Assembly (NCBI RefSeq): GCF_030553075.1
Contig: NZ_CP130701.1
Coordinates: 1,116,001 to 1,180,000, forward strand
From: Halomonas sp. I5-271120
Lineage (GTDB): Bacteria; Pseudomonadota; Gammaproteobacteria; Pseudomonadales; Halomonadaceae
DNA length: 64,000 nt
Reading direction: 5' to 3'
In this document: positions 55,701-64,000 of the stretch, in pieces
Position numbering within the stretch: position 1 is the first letter of the stretch
Layout of the letters: each line of letters begins with the position of its first letter
The notes under the pieces: model-generated
Told to the model about the DNA's origin: nothing
The model's input: only the letters and a program-made list of their open reading frames with translations
The model's database searches: none
Made by a program: the position numbers and the translations under genes

Positions 55701-55830
55701 CGCTTCATAGCTTCGCAATGAATGCCTTTCATAGGCACACTGCGCTAGTACGTTGCCGGCTGACAGATTAGGCTATCTAGGACCAACGGAGTCTGTCAAC
55801 ATAGTTGGCACATGAAATGACTTCGGCTCT

Positions 55831-56862
55831 TTAAAACCCTGCTGCCTGTGGCACCGGGTCCCTCTCGGGGTTCAGGTGCACTACCTCTGGCAGGCTGAGT
55901 TTCCGGATGTCACCCGACCAGCGCTTCGGGTGACGTTGCTTCGCCGCCTCGAAGACCTCTCGGCGCTGCGCCAAGATGCCTTTGGCCTCGCCGTTATGGC
56001 GCTGGCTCGGCGTGACGTAGCGAAGGGCGCTGTGACGGTGCTCGTGGTTGTACCACTCGGTAAATTGCTGAACCCAGTCCTGGGCCTCGGCTAGGGTGGC
56101 GAAACCGTCGGCGGGGAAGCCCGGCCGGTACTTCAGCGTCTTGAAGGCCGACTCGGCGAAGGCGTTGTCATTGCTGACCCTCGGCCGGTTGTACGACGGG
56201 GTGATGCCCAAGTCGTAGAGCTTCTCCAGGAATGTTGCCGCCTTCATCGGACTGCCGTTATCTGAGTGCAGAATCAAGGGCTTGTGAAGATCGGTGAGGT
56301 GCTCTCGCCAGCAGGCCTTCTGGATCAGCTCAGCGGCCAGCTCACCGGTCTCCGTCTCGTAGACTTCGTGCCCAACGATCTTGCGGCTGAAGACATCCAT
56401 GATCAGGTACAGGTACCACCAGGTGCCACGCGCGGGGCCGGGAAGCCACGAAATGTCCCAGCACCAAAGGCGGTTCGGCGCCGTGGCTTGATGCGTGGTC
56501 GGAGGGCGCTTGCGCTGTGGGGCCTGCTGGTGGCCCCGGTGATGTTGCTGGCCAACTTCATGAAGCACTCGGTACATCGTCGACTCAGAGGCCAGGTAGC
56601 AGCCCTTATCCGCTTGATCGGCCACGATGAAGGCCGGAGGGCGGCTCCGATACTCGGGGGCATTGCACAGCGCCACGATTGCCTCTCGCTCCTCGGGAGA
56701 CAGCTTGTTGGCCGGCTCCGGACGGTCGGCATCGGGACGGCGATCAGCCGTCACCTCGCCCTCAGCGACCCAGCGGTAGTAGGTCCTTACGTTGATGCCC
56801 ATCACCTGACAGGCCTTGGCCAGCCGAGCACCGTCACGCTGGGCATCTTGCACCAGGGTCAC
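55831..56862 (-). CDS. tnpB: IS3-family transposase OrfB
   Basis: A 343-residue rve-type integrase core. DDE residues appear in WCWDISWLPGPARG, ILHSDNGSPMKAATFLEKLY, and the Glu of DNAFAESAFKTLKYRPGF; the helix-turn-helix is in the N-terminal third (VMGINVRTYYRWVAEGE). The separate start is GTG 56862; translation as an OrfAB fusion through the A6G site at 56931-56937 is likely. Confidence 0.92.
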   Translation of the reverse strand: MTLVQDAQRDGARLAKACQVMGINVRTYYRWVAEGEVTADRRPDADRPEPANKLSPEEREAIVALCNAPEYRSRPPAFIVADQADKGCYLASESTMYRVLHEVGQQHHRGHQQAPQRKRPPTTHQATAPNRLWCWDISWLPGPARGTWWYLYLIMDVFSRKIVGHEVYETETGELAAELIQKACWREHLTDLHKPLILHSDNGSPMKAATFLEKLYDLGITPSYNRPRVSNDNAFAESAFKTLKYRPGFPADGFATLAEAQDWVQQFTEWYNHEHRHSALRYVTPSQRHNGEAKGILAQRREVFEAAKQRHPKRWSGDIRKLSLPEVVHLNPERDPVPQAAGF

Positions 56863-56888
56863 GATGCGCTGGCGATCCGGGAGGCTGG

Positions 56889-57398
56889 TCAGTCGTCCTC
56901 GTCGTTGGTCGTGCCCCAGATCGCCTCTGCCTTTTTTGACAAGGCCAGCAGCGCCGCCGTCTCGGCCAGTGCCTTGTCCTTGCGGCGCAGTTCTCGCTCC
57001 AGCTTGCGGAGCCGCTTCTGCTCCTCCTTGCGGGCCTGGCGCTGTTGCTTGGCCTGCGCTGGGGCATCGCCATTGGCGTTCATGCAGGCATCCCGCCAGG
57101 CCTCCACCTGCTCGGGGTAGAGCCCGCGCTCACGGCAATAGGCGCTGAGTTCGGCCTCGTTCATCGGGGCCGTTTCCAGGACGATCTGGAACTTCTCTTG
57201 GCTGGTCCACTGGTCGGGCTGGGTCGAACGTGATGGCAAAACCTGTCCTCTTGTTCTGGCCTGTTTTCGCCAATTGTAGAGGGTTGTCGCGGTGATGCCT
57301 TCCTGCTCGGCCAGTTCCGGGACGGTCATGCTCATGGGCGGCGCCATCTTCTTGAGGATGGCTTCCTTACGTTCTGCGGGGTAACGCATGTTGATCAC
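56889..57398 (-). CDS. tnpA: IS3-family transposase OrfA
   Basis: A 169-residue protein with an N-terminal helix-turn-helix (MTVPELAEQEGITATTLYNW), then a leucine-rich coiled coil (QRQARKEEQKRLRKLERELR) used for dimerisation. The A AAA AAG stretch at 56931-56937 (minus strand) lies in the SKKAEA codons. Slipping back one base there continues into GRGDLGHDQRRGRLTSLPD and then OrfB in the same frame, as in other IS3 elements. Confidence 0.9.
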   Translation of the reverse strand: MINMRYPAERKEAILKKMAPPMSMTVPELAEQEGITATTLYNWRKQARTRGQVLPSRSTQPDQWTSQEKFQIVLETAPMNEAELSAYCRERGLYPEQVEAWRDACMNANGDAPAQAKQQRQARKEEQKRLRKLERELRRKDKALAETAALLALSKKAEAIWGTTNDEDD

Positions 57399-57451
57399 CT
57401 CTCAATCCGTTTAGGTGACAACTACGTTGACGTATAGGGCCAACCTGACGC

Positions 57452-57476
57452 AAAAAACCCGCCACGTGGGCGGGTT
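57452..57476 (-). terminator. Terminator after res
   Basis: An eight-base stem (AACCCGCC, GGCGGGTT) with a short loop runs into six T on the minus strand, about 75 bases past the res stop codon. Confidence 0.75.
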
Positions 57477-57552
57477 ATCATCACACTAATGCCTGTACAG
57501 CATATAAAGGTATGCTCACTTGATGGCCTCAGGTGGCTATATGTTAAAAAAA

Positions 57553-60243
57553 TCACTGCATTAAGTCCGCAATCGAGTCCCAATCGCGGTTAGTGACCAT
57601 AACAAACCTTGCTCGACCTTGGCTTTCCTTGGCCCATAGCTCACCGATCATGCGGTCTTCCTTGGCCTTATCCGTCGAATAACGATCACCACCCTTATAT
57701 TCAACAATTAAAATCTTGTCGTCGGGCAGTTTACAGATAAAATCTGGCCAAAATTTTCCATCAGCTTTTTGTAGAAAGAAAGCACATGCAGGTTTACGAT
57801 CCAGATTTCTAACCCAGAACTCAATCTTTCCCTTTCGAGCCTGATCATCCAACCAGATAGCACATTCAAGCTCTTCCTTGCTATCAAAGTCTCCAACCTG
57901 ACCATAGTAATGATGCCGAAAACTCGCATGACCAAAGCGGTTATCGTAAACCCGGTTAGGTGCATAGCCATAGGGAGGAAATTCAAATTCCATCCCCGAC
58001 CCACCGACAACAACGTCGACTTTTTTATCGCTATCGAAAAGAGAATCTTGATACGCCTGCTTCACCGCACGTTGACGCAGCTCACCAACACGTTGCTCAA
58101 GCATCTCTCGCAGCAAGAACTTATGTGAACTCAGATAAGCAAGATTCAGAGTATCAAGTTTCAAAAGCCCTTGGACCCAGCGAGTGACAAAGGCACGCTT
58201 GCTTTCATGCGTTAGCGTTTGATCGGGTAAATTGCGACACAACCAAGCCGCTAGGTCGACAGCATTGAAATGCTCCGGCTGATAGCTCAGCGCCAGATCA
58301 TGCGTCACCCCTTTCATGAAATCGACATTGATACGCCCCGCATTGTCGTCGGTGTCAATCTTGCCGACTTCCGCAACGCCGTTGCCTTCGAGACGTTTCT
58401 GCTGAGACGTCGTCGGATTAGCATCGTATAACGAAATATCCCACGGATAGTTCAACACTTCAGGGTCATCGAAAAGCTGCAATTCTCCCTGAACGCGCAA
58501 CCCCATTTGCGGTACGACTAATAGCTTCCCCAATTCCGAAGGTGTCTGAAAATACTCGACACTGGCTTGTTTTCGACTCTCTTCGACTGCCTGCACTACC
58601 GCTTCGCGATCTTCACCCGAGGCTACCGCCTGTGACGCCGTCTCTGCATCGGCGTCGTCCAACGGTTGCTGGATGGTGAGCGTCTTGGTCTTGGGCTCCC
58701 ATGCCACTTTATCGCCCAACTTGTTGAGATCACGCTTGGCGGGCTTATCCGTCAGTGTCACAGGGATCGGCGTGAAAGAGGAACGTGCCTTGAAACGTTC
58801 AAAATCGAGCGGTGTCTGTTGCGGTTGGGTGGCTTCAACAAATTCCCGCGCTTCCCGGCGTTCAAACCCAGCCCCTTTGACCAAGCTATCACGCAGGCTA
58901 TCGGCAGTATCACGGAAGCTACGTGACACGACGTAGGCATAGGACTGGTTCAGCGCGCCATCCGGCCTGTCCTTCGCCTCTGGCTGACGTAGCACACGCC
59001 CAAGAAGCTGCTCCACCGCCGTCGAGGAATGCAGTTCCGCCATGCTCACCAAGATATACGCCCATGGGCAGTCCCACCCTTCGGCCAAGGCCCGTTGCGT
59101 AATAACGAATGTCACTGGGCAATCAGGATCCATAATGCCTTTTGCATAGGCCTGTTCCAGCGCCTCCAGTTCCTTATATTCGCTAGTTGCCCGTGCGATG
59201 CATTCAACCGGGATCTGATGATTGTCCTGCAACTCTTGCCACAGTGTTTCGACATCTAGCGTCTCATGCCCCGAGCGGCGTGGCTCAGCCTGAATCAACA
59301 CGATCGGGCGAATGGGAGATGCCCCTTTGCGTCGTTCGGCATCGGCTCGTCCTTGCAACTCATCACGCCAGGCAATGGCTTGACTAAGGCACTTTTGCCA
59401 CTCCGGCTGGGTTTCCAGGCGGATTGGCAGCTTGATCATTTCCTCGGCTTTCAGCTCGGCGGCCCACACACTATGCAGCACATTACTGGGCGTATGCGTG
59501 GTATCCGGTGTCGCGGTGAGTTCCAAAATACCGGAAGGGCTCAGACGTCGAAGCGTTTCGAAACCCAAAGCGGTGCGATTGTTGTGCGCCTCATCAACGA
59601 TCACGAATGGCCGGTGTAGGCGTAACACATTGGCTAGCGAATATGGCACCGCGGCGCCATCCTCGCTACGGAGTAACTTTTCCTTCTGCTCAGCCGTCAG
59701 ATTGTCGAAATGCCCCATCAACGCGCCGCTCGACTCATAGACCTTGCGACTTTCGGTCTCTTCAACTTGGAAGGCCTGTCGCGTACAGACAATGATCACC
59801 GTACTGCTGGAAAGGGTGCCGGGCGTCACGCTCTTTGCTTCGTCGATATCCAGGACCGTGACCGGTCCGGCATCACTCAGGGCAGCATGATAGGGATGCC
59901 GAGGGTCTTTGAGTGCCCTTAGCGTCTGCTCGCGAATAGCATTGGAAGGCACCAGCCATAGCACCACGCTGTGGGAAACATGAAGCAAATGCGCATTTAC
60001 CATGCCAACCGACCGTGCCGCTAGCCACGTTTTGCCGCCACCGGTCGGAATACGTAGGCAGAAGTACGGCATCGCCGGGTTAAAACCTGCTAGAGGTCGA
60101 TAGGGAACGCCTTGCCCCCAAAGCGCCCTCGTTGTCTGATAAAACGCAGTATCCGCATCCCCCAGCTCCCGACAAGCCTTCAAGTAGGCCAGCAGTGAAT
60201 CGAGTGCCTGCTGCTGATAGGATTTTGCAACGAATCCGGCCAT
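57553..60243 (-). CDS. res: Type III restriction enzyme, Res subunit
   Basis: An 896-residue DEAD-type ATPase-nuclease. N-terminal helicase motifs are RIPTGGGKTWLAARSVGMV (Walker A), VIVDEAHNNRTALG (DEAH), LELTATPDTTHT, and QLLGRVLRQP (motif VI). A C-terminal nuclease region has PDFICKLPDDKILIVEYKGG, a PD-ExK-like layout. Type III Res cleaves DNA only with Mod, which recognises the site. Mod (next gene upstream, 60255-63083) is disrupted, so this Res should be silent. The frame is otherwise intact. Confidence 0.93.
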   Translation of the reverse strand: MAGFVAKSYQQQALDSLLAYLKACRELGDADTAFYQTTRALWGQGVPYRPLAGFNPAMPYFCLRIPTGGGKTWLAARSVGMVNAHLLHVSHSVVLWLVPSNAIREQTLRALKDPRHPYHAALSDAGPVTVLDIDEAKSVTPGTLSSSTVIIVCTRQAFQVEETESRKVYESSGALMGHFDNLTAEQKEKLLRSEDGAAVPYSLANVLRLHRPFVIVDEAHNNRTALGFETLRRLSPSGILELTATPDTTHTPSNVLHSVWAAELKAEEMIKLPIRLETQPEWQKCLSQAIAWRDELQGRADAERRKGASPIRPIVLIQAEPRRSGHETLDVETLWQELQDNHQIPVECIARATSEYKELEALEQAYAKGIMDPDCPVTFVITQRALAEGWDCPWAYILVSMAELHSSTAVEQLLGRVLRQPEAKDRPDGALNQSYAYVVSRSFRDTADSLRDSLVKGAGFERREAREFVEATQPQQTPLDFERFKARSSFTPIPVTLTDKPAKRDLNKLGDKVAWEPKTKTLTIQQPLDDADAETASQAVASGEDREAVVQAVEESRKQASVEYFQTPSELGKLLVVPQMGLRVQGELQLFDDPEVLNYPWDISLYDANPTTSQQKRLEGNGVAEVGKIDTDDNAGRINVDFMKGVTHDLALSYQPEHFNAVDLAAWLCRNLPDQTLTHESKRAFVTRWVQGLLKLDTLNLAYLSSHKFLLREMLEQRVGELRQRAVKQAYQDSLFDSDKKVDVVVGGSGMEFEFPPYGYAPNRVYDNRFGHASFRHHYYGQVGDFDSKEELECAIWLDDQARKGKIEFWVRNLDRKPACAFFLQKADGKFWPDFICKLPDDKILIVEYKGGDRYSTDKAKEDRMIGELWAKESQGRARFVMVTNRDWDSIADLMQ

Positions 60244-61274
60244 GGTCCACCTGTTTATTGATCGAGGGCGTAGGGCGTTTGCTTGAATACGATCTGCTCA
60301 CGACGCAAGCGCGAAGCTCCCAGACGACAGGCCGCCGCATAGAAGGTTTTGGGGCCATCATGGGCTGGCAGGCTATCCAGCACCGGCCCGGTCAGCACAT
60401 TACCGCCATTGATGCTTTTGTCGCCTAGAATGCCATTGAAAAGTAGATAAATGGCCTGCCCTTCATGAATGCCGAGCAAGGGCGAGGTGAAGCGTTTCTC
60501 GCCCGCTCCGCCGGGTGGCAACCCGGTACCGGTTTCCTTGAACCAGACGAATTCCGCCAGCTGCTCGAACGTGACGTCATCACGTACCTGCCCGAAGGCA
60601 TCGAACATCGACTCATCACTCAAACGGTAATAGCGAAAACCACCACCCAACCCCTCAATAGCATTTCCTTTCTTATTAGAATAACCTTCCAACACGCGGC
60701 GCACACGTTCCGCCGTAATCTCTTCAGCAATGCTGTCCTTCATCTCAACCAAAATGAACTTCCTATCCTGGCTATCCGAGTTATTGAGCTGCATGACAGC
60801 TTGTGCTGTCGTACCGGACCCAGCAAAGGAATCAAGAACAATATCATTCCCTGATGTCGTAAAGCTCAAAAGCGTCTCCACAAGCCCTGTGGGCTTGGGA
60901 AAGTCAAAGGGTCTACCATGCTCTGGAAAGACATCCTTTATTTCGTTAGTGCCGACTCGACCATCCAGCTCAAAAAGGCTCGAAAGCTTAGCACGATAAT
61001 CCTTTACATAAACCTTCAGCTCAACAAGTTTAGTCTCATCGTCCCCAAATAGTACGCGACCGTCTTCTATCAAGCGCTTCATCGTCGCCTCCGGGAAACG
61101 GTACCCCATCATAGGCTGCTTGCATGGCATACCCGTTTCAGGGTGTATTACATCGTAACGATACCCTTCCTTTCCCGGGTTATGAACACTTTGGCTACCA
61201 GTATAAATACCATCTTCATCTATATATTTATATCTATCAAATGGCCAAATTTCACTCTTATTCTCTCTAAACCA

Positions 61275-62372
61275 GGCGGTCTCAATGACCAAGTGCAACA
61301 CGTAACCCATCAGGTACGGTGTTGCCATGACCTACTGCTACCGCCATCTCACTGCTGAAGACCGAGCTGCCATCATGATGATGCGAACGACTCACTCGAT
61401 CCGAGCTATCGCCTGTCATCTGGGCCGTGCCCCGAGTACCGTATCGCGTGAAATCGCTCGCCATACGATTGACTCCATCAAAGGCTACGATGCCAGTCTC
61501 GCCGGCTACCGGGCCCGCCTAACGCGTCATCGGCCACGTCAGCGCCCCAAGCTGCATCCCGACGGCGAGTTGTTCGAGGTCGTGGTCCATCTGCTGCGCA
61601 AGTACTGGTCACCGCAGCAAATAGCCCGCACACTGAAACGCATGTCTCCCAACGATTCACATCGACAAGTTTCTCATGAGGCCATCTACAACGCGCTCTA
61701 TGTGATGCCCCGTGGCAGCCTCAAAAAAGAGCTCATCGCCTGTTTGCGGCAGGGCAACGGCAAGCGTCGGCCACGCAGCCGTGGCTCAGATCGACGCCAG
61801 CAGATTCCCGATCTGGTCAGTATCCACATGCGGCCGCCTGAGATCGAAGACCGCTTGATGCCTGGCCACTGGGAGGGCGACCTCATCATTGGCGCCAATA
61901 ATCGCTCCGCGGTCGGTACATTGGTGGAGCGCACCACGCGGCTGGTGATCCTGGCGAAGGTGGATGGCACCACGGCTACGGCGGCGGCGGTTGGCTTCAG
62001 CGACAAGCTCAATGAAGTGCCTCGATCCCTGCGTCTGTCCATGACGTACGACCAAGGCAGGGAGATGGTTAAACATGCCGAGATCACCCAAAAGACCGGT
62101 ACGGCCATCTACTTCGCTGACCCGCATAGCCCATGGCAGCGGGGCTCGAATGAGAACACCAACGGGCTGTTACGGCAGTACCTGCCGAAAGGCACAGATC
62201 TTTCTGTCTACAGCCAAGAAGAGCTCGACGCGATCGCGGACTCACTAAACACGCGGCCGCGCAAGACACTGGACTGGCGCACGCCAATGGAAGTATACGC
62301 CGAGGTGCTCAAGAAATCGGTCGCCGGTCCCGGCACCCTTCAATAGCGTTGCACTTGGAACTTGAGACCGCC
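61275..62372 (+). mobile_element. IS30-family insertion sequence (1098 bp)
   Basis: The ends match as GGCGGTCTCAA, three variable bases, then CCAAGTGCAAC, an imperfect inverted repeat of about 25 bp. Both sides are flanked by CCA (61272-61274 and 62373-62375), a 3-bp target duplication. Length, one large transposase frame, and the duplication fit IS30. It sits on the plus strand opposite mod. Confidence 0.93.
61327..62346 (+). CDS. IS30-family transposase
   Basis: A 339-residue transposase. Its N-terminal helix-turn-helix is MTYCYRHLTAEDRAAIMMM, RTTHSIRAIACHLGRAPSTV, then SREIARHT. The DDE core includes GHWEGDLIIGANNRSAVGTL (first Asp), SMTYDQGREMVKH, and SNENTNGLLRQYLPKGTDLS (terminal Glu region), a classic IS30 feature. 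Intact and likely active. Confidence 0.94.
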   Translation: MTYCYRHLTAEDRAAIMMMRTTHSIRAIACHLGRAPSTVSREIARHTIDSIKGYDASLAGYRARLTRHRPRQRPKLHPDGELFEVVVHLLRKYWSPQQIARTLKRMSPNDSHRQVSHEAIYNALYVMPRGSLKKELIACLRQGNGKRRPRSRGSDRRQQIPDLVSIHMRPPEIEDRLMPGHWEGDLIIGANNRSAVGTLVERTTRLVILAKVDGTTATAAAVGFSDKLNEVPRSLRLSMTYDQGREMVKHAEITQKTGTAIYFADPHSPWQRGSNENTNGLLRQYLPKGTDLSVYSQEELDAIADSLNTRPRKTLDWRTPMEVYAEVLKKSVAGPGTLQ

Positions 62373-63165
62373 CCACTTTGAATACGCTTTTTGCCTTTCC
62401 TTGCCATCTGCATATTCCCTGACAAATGAACCCCCCACTTCTATCAACCTTTCCTTGGCATCCAAGCTCGTCGCTTTCCATTCAGAATCAACTAGCGCCT
62501 TATGCTTTGCGTAACACACTACATATTCATGCTCCGTGGCAATGCGCGTCGGATTATTATCCGTCGCATTATTCCATATTATGGTGCCTATGAAATTATT
62601 TGCGCCATAAATTTCATCCAAAATCATTCGCAAACTAGACAGCTCATTATCATCTATACTAACGAATATAACGCCATCACTTTTCAAAAACTCTCTGAGC
62701 ATTTTTAGGCGAGGGTACATCATACAAAGCCACTTATCATGCCTTGATAAGTCCTCACCCTCCTTTCCTACCACTTCATGCAACCACTTCCTTATTTCAA
62801 CACTATCTACACGATCATTATAAATCCAGCCAGTTCTTTGATTATTTTTATCTCGTTCATCCTGTCCCGTATTATAAGGGGGATCGATATAGATACATTT
62901 GACTTTTCCCGCGTAGCGCGGCAACAACGCCTTGAGGGCATGGAGATTATCCCCTTGGACGAGCAGGTTACCGCTGTCCGCGTCGCCACCATCCAGCTCG
63001 GGCACGGGCTCTAGAAGGCGATAGGGCACCTTTTGATGGTGGGTGACAACGGCGTCTTTGCCGATCCAGTTGAGCGTTGGCATGGGTTACCTATCTTTCA
63101 AAATGGACTACAAAAGGCGACCCTGTATCTCTGAACAGCGACTCGCCAACACATGACAAACAGCT

Positions 63166-64000
63166 TTATTTGTCAAGATTGCGTTTAATATGCTCTTCAA
63201 GCGCTTCCAGGTCTTTCAGGTCTTCTTCATCCGCCTCCAAGGCCTCTGCCTGGCGGCGGTGAGAATCAAACTGGCCATAGCGCTCATGGGCGATAGCTCT
63301 AGCTCTTTGGGCACTGATAGTGCCGGCCCCATCCAGAATAGGCCGTTCACTAAAATCCAACAGGCGGTCGACATTACGGCGCCAGTAATCCAGCGTGAGA
63401 TCCTTACGTTCCTTGGCACGCAACTCGGCCTGCTCCAGAAAGATCACCACCAAGCGATTAAGCGTATCGACCTCGTCAGCGGACAGATAGTTCTTGGCTA
63501 TGGTTACGTCCTGCTTGCGCACCCGCGCGCCTTGCCAAGAGGTGAGTGCCATATTGGGCTCTTCTGGATTGGCACGATTCACAACGATTTCGGCTGCGGT
63601 CTGCTCAGTGACGGCATACAGCAACTTGTTCTGCACTTCAGCAAAGAAGCGATGAGCATCACTATCATCGGTGTGATAGTCACTGCTCAGGGCGAATAGA
63701 TCGCGAACCTTCTGATAGAAGCGTTTTTCCGAGGCACGGATATCGCGTATACGTGCCAGCAATTCATCGAAATAATCCCAGCCACCCGGCTCTTTCAAAC
63801 GCTCATCATCCATGACGAAGCCCTTGATCAGGTATTCGCTGAGGTTGGCTGTGGCCCATTGACGAAATTGCGTTCCTCGCGGCGAACGCACCCGATATCC
63901 CACTGCCAAGATCATCGACAGGCTATACCAGTTGACTTTATAACGCTTCCCGTCAGAGGCAGTTGTCAAGGATTCCTTGACAACTGCCTCTCGAGATAAC
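63166..64000 (-). CDS. RhuM-family protein, 3' part (start lies outside the window)
   Basis: About 278 residues of a RhuM (virulence RhuM family) protein whose start lies beyond the right edge. The conserved REAVVKESLTTASDGKRYKV, SLSMILAVGYRVRSPRGTQF and RQWATANLSEYLIKGFVMDD are clear. Members are frequently found beside restriction-modification genes and mobile elements, and their biochemical role is not settled. It lies upstream of mod on the same strand, with an 82-base gap, so it may be part of the same transcript. Confidence 0.88.
   Translation of the reverse strand, partial: LSREAVVKESLTTASDGKRYKVNWYSLSMILAVGYRVRSPRGTQFRQWATANLSEYLIKGFVMDDERLKEPGGWDYFDELLARIRDIRASEKRFYQKVRDLFALSSDYHTDDSDAHRFFAEVQNKLLYAVTEQTAAEIVVNRANPEEPNMALTSWQGARVRKQDVTIAKNYLSADEVDTLNRLVVIFLEQAELRAKERKDLTLDYWRRNVDRLLDFSERPILDGAGTISAQRARAIAHERYGQFDSHRRQAEALEADEEDLKDLEALEEHIKRNLDK

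Larger units (their letters stand above)
55795..57431 (-). mobile_element. IS3-family insertion sequence (about 1.64 kb)
   Basis: Imperfect inverted repeats: the left end begins GTCAACATAGTTGGCAC, the right end read inward GTCAACGTAGTTGTCAC. The element carries orfA and orfB on the minus strand with a -1 frameshift site between them. No clear target duplication was found at either end, so the exact boundary could be one base off or the element may have rearranged. The left inner border is 36 bases from the orfB stop. Confidence 0.8.
60255..63083 (-). pseudogene. mod: Type III DNA methyltransferase Mod, split by IS30
   Basis: The N-terminal part is 62376-63083 and the C-terminal part 60255-61274, separated by the IS30 element. 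Removing the IS and one copy of its 3-bp duplication joins AYSK to WFRENKSEIWPFDRYK in frame, giving 575 codons. The N-terminal part has CIYIDPPYNTGQD (catalytic DPPY) and HALKALLPRYAGKVK; the C-terminal part has VLDSFAGSGTTAQAVMQLN (SAM motif I), a DPPY-before-FxGxG order typical of beta-class N6-adenine methylases. Start ATG 63083, 12 bases between its stop and res. The AT content here is visibly higher than in the core genome, consistent with transfer. Confidence 0.92.

Noticed and set aside
55795..57431. Target duplication for the IS3 element
   Set aside because: Bases flanking the two ends (GTCT before, GTAT after, allowing one base of uncertainty) do not match, so none is claimed.

Overview
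The window looks like a chromosomal segment of a high-GC halophilic gammaproteobacterium, most likely Halomonas or another Halomonadaceae. The basis is GC-rich codon use, proteins that match E. coli/Pseudomonas families throughout (NadA, RluB, ScpAB, RadD, PurL, MltF, TadA, TesB, DbpA, RlmA, YghU), and the mix of polyamine-type transport, stress membrane proteins and cyclic-di-GMP genes. Family names come from motif and sequence recall only; no database search was run.

Layout. 1-33 kb is ordinary core chromosome: the 5' end of nadA; a glycine-zipper lipoprotein and a 24-residue membrane peptide; three tRNA-Lys genes; the rluB-scpB-scpA cluster; radD; purL; mltF coupled to a diguanylate cyclase; tadA; tesB; tRNA-Thr; a Pmp3 peptide; a DUF1206 protein; a four-gene spermidine/putrescine-type ABC operon; a MgtC/DUF4010 membrane protein; a RIO kinase; a zinc alcohol dehydrogenase with a divergent AraC regulator; a Pat-like CoA-ligase/GNAT protein; YrhK; dbpA; and a YebC/YeeN-family gene.

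33-53 kb is mixed. A complete IS66 element (33320-35758, 8-bp target duplication) sits beside a ten-unit 10-bp repeat array. Next comes the most striking locus, a LuxP-like AI-2-binding protein translationally coupled to a LuxQ-like membrane sensor that ends after two PAS domains, with no histidine kinase or receiver. A PAS-GAF-GGDEF cyclase lies just upstream on the same strand. A second, lipoprotein MltF, two oxidoreductases with an HxlR regulator, a cytochrome b561-type protein, several unknown genes, a dicarboxylate/amino-acid symporter, YghU and RlmA follow.

53-64 kb is an accessory zone. It opens with a gene graveyard: a Zeta-toxin pseudogene, a 3' fragment of guaA with its terminator, a truncated flavoprotein fused to that fragment, a truncated MFS transporter, and a decayed second copy of the rlmA 5' end. 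An IS3 element, a type III restriction-modification locus (res intact, mod split by an IS30 element) and a RhuM-family gene follow. The guaA fragment suggests that the zone is the edge of an island inserted at guaA, with the intact guaA expected beyond the right edge.

A recurrent feature is short tandem repeats (10-15 bp units between genes; 12, 15 or 30 bp inside genes), at least eleven arrays in 64 kb.
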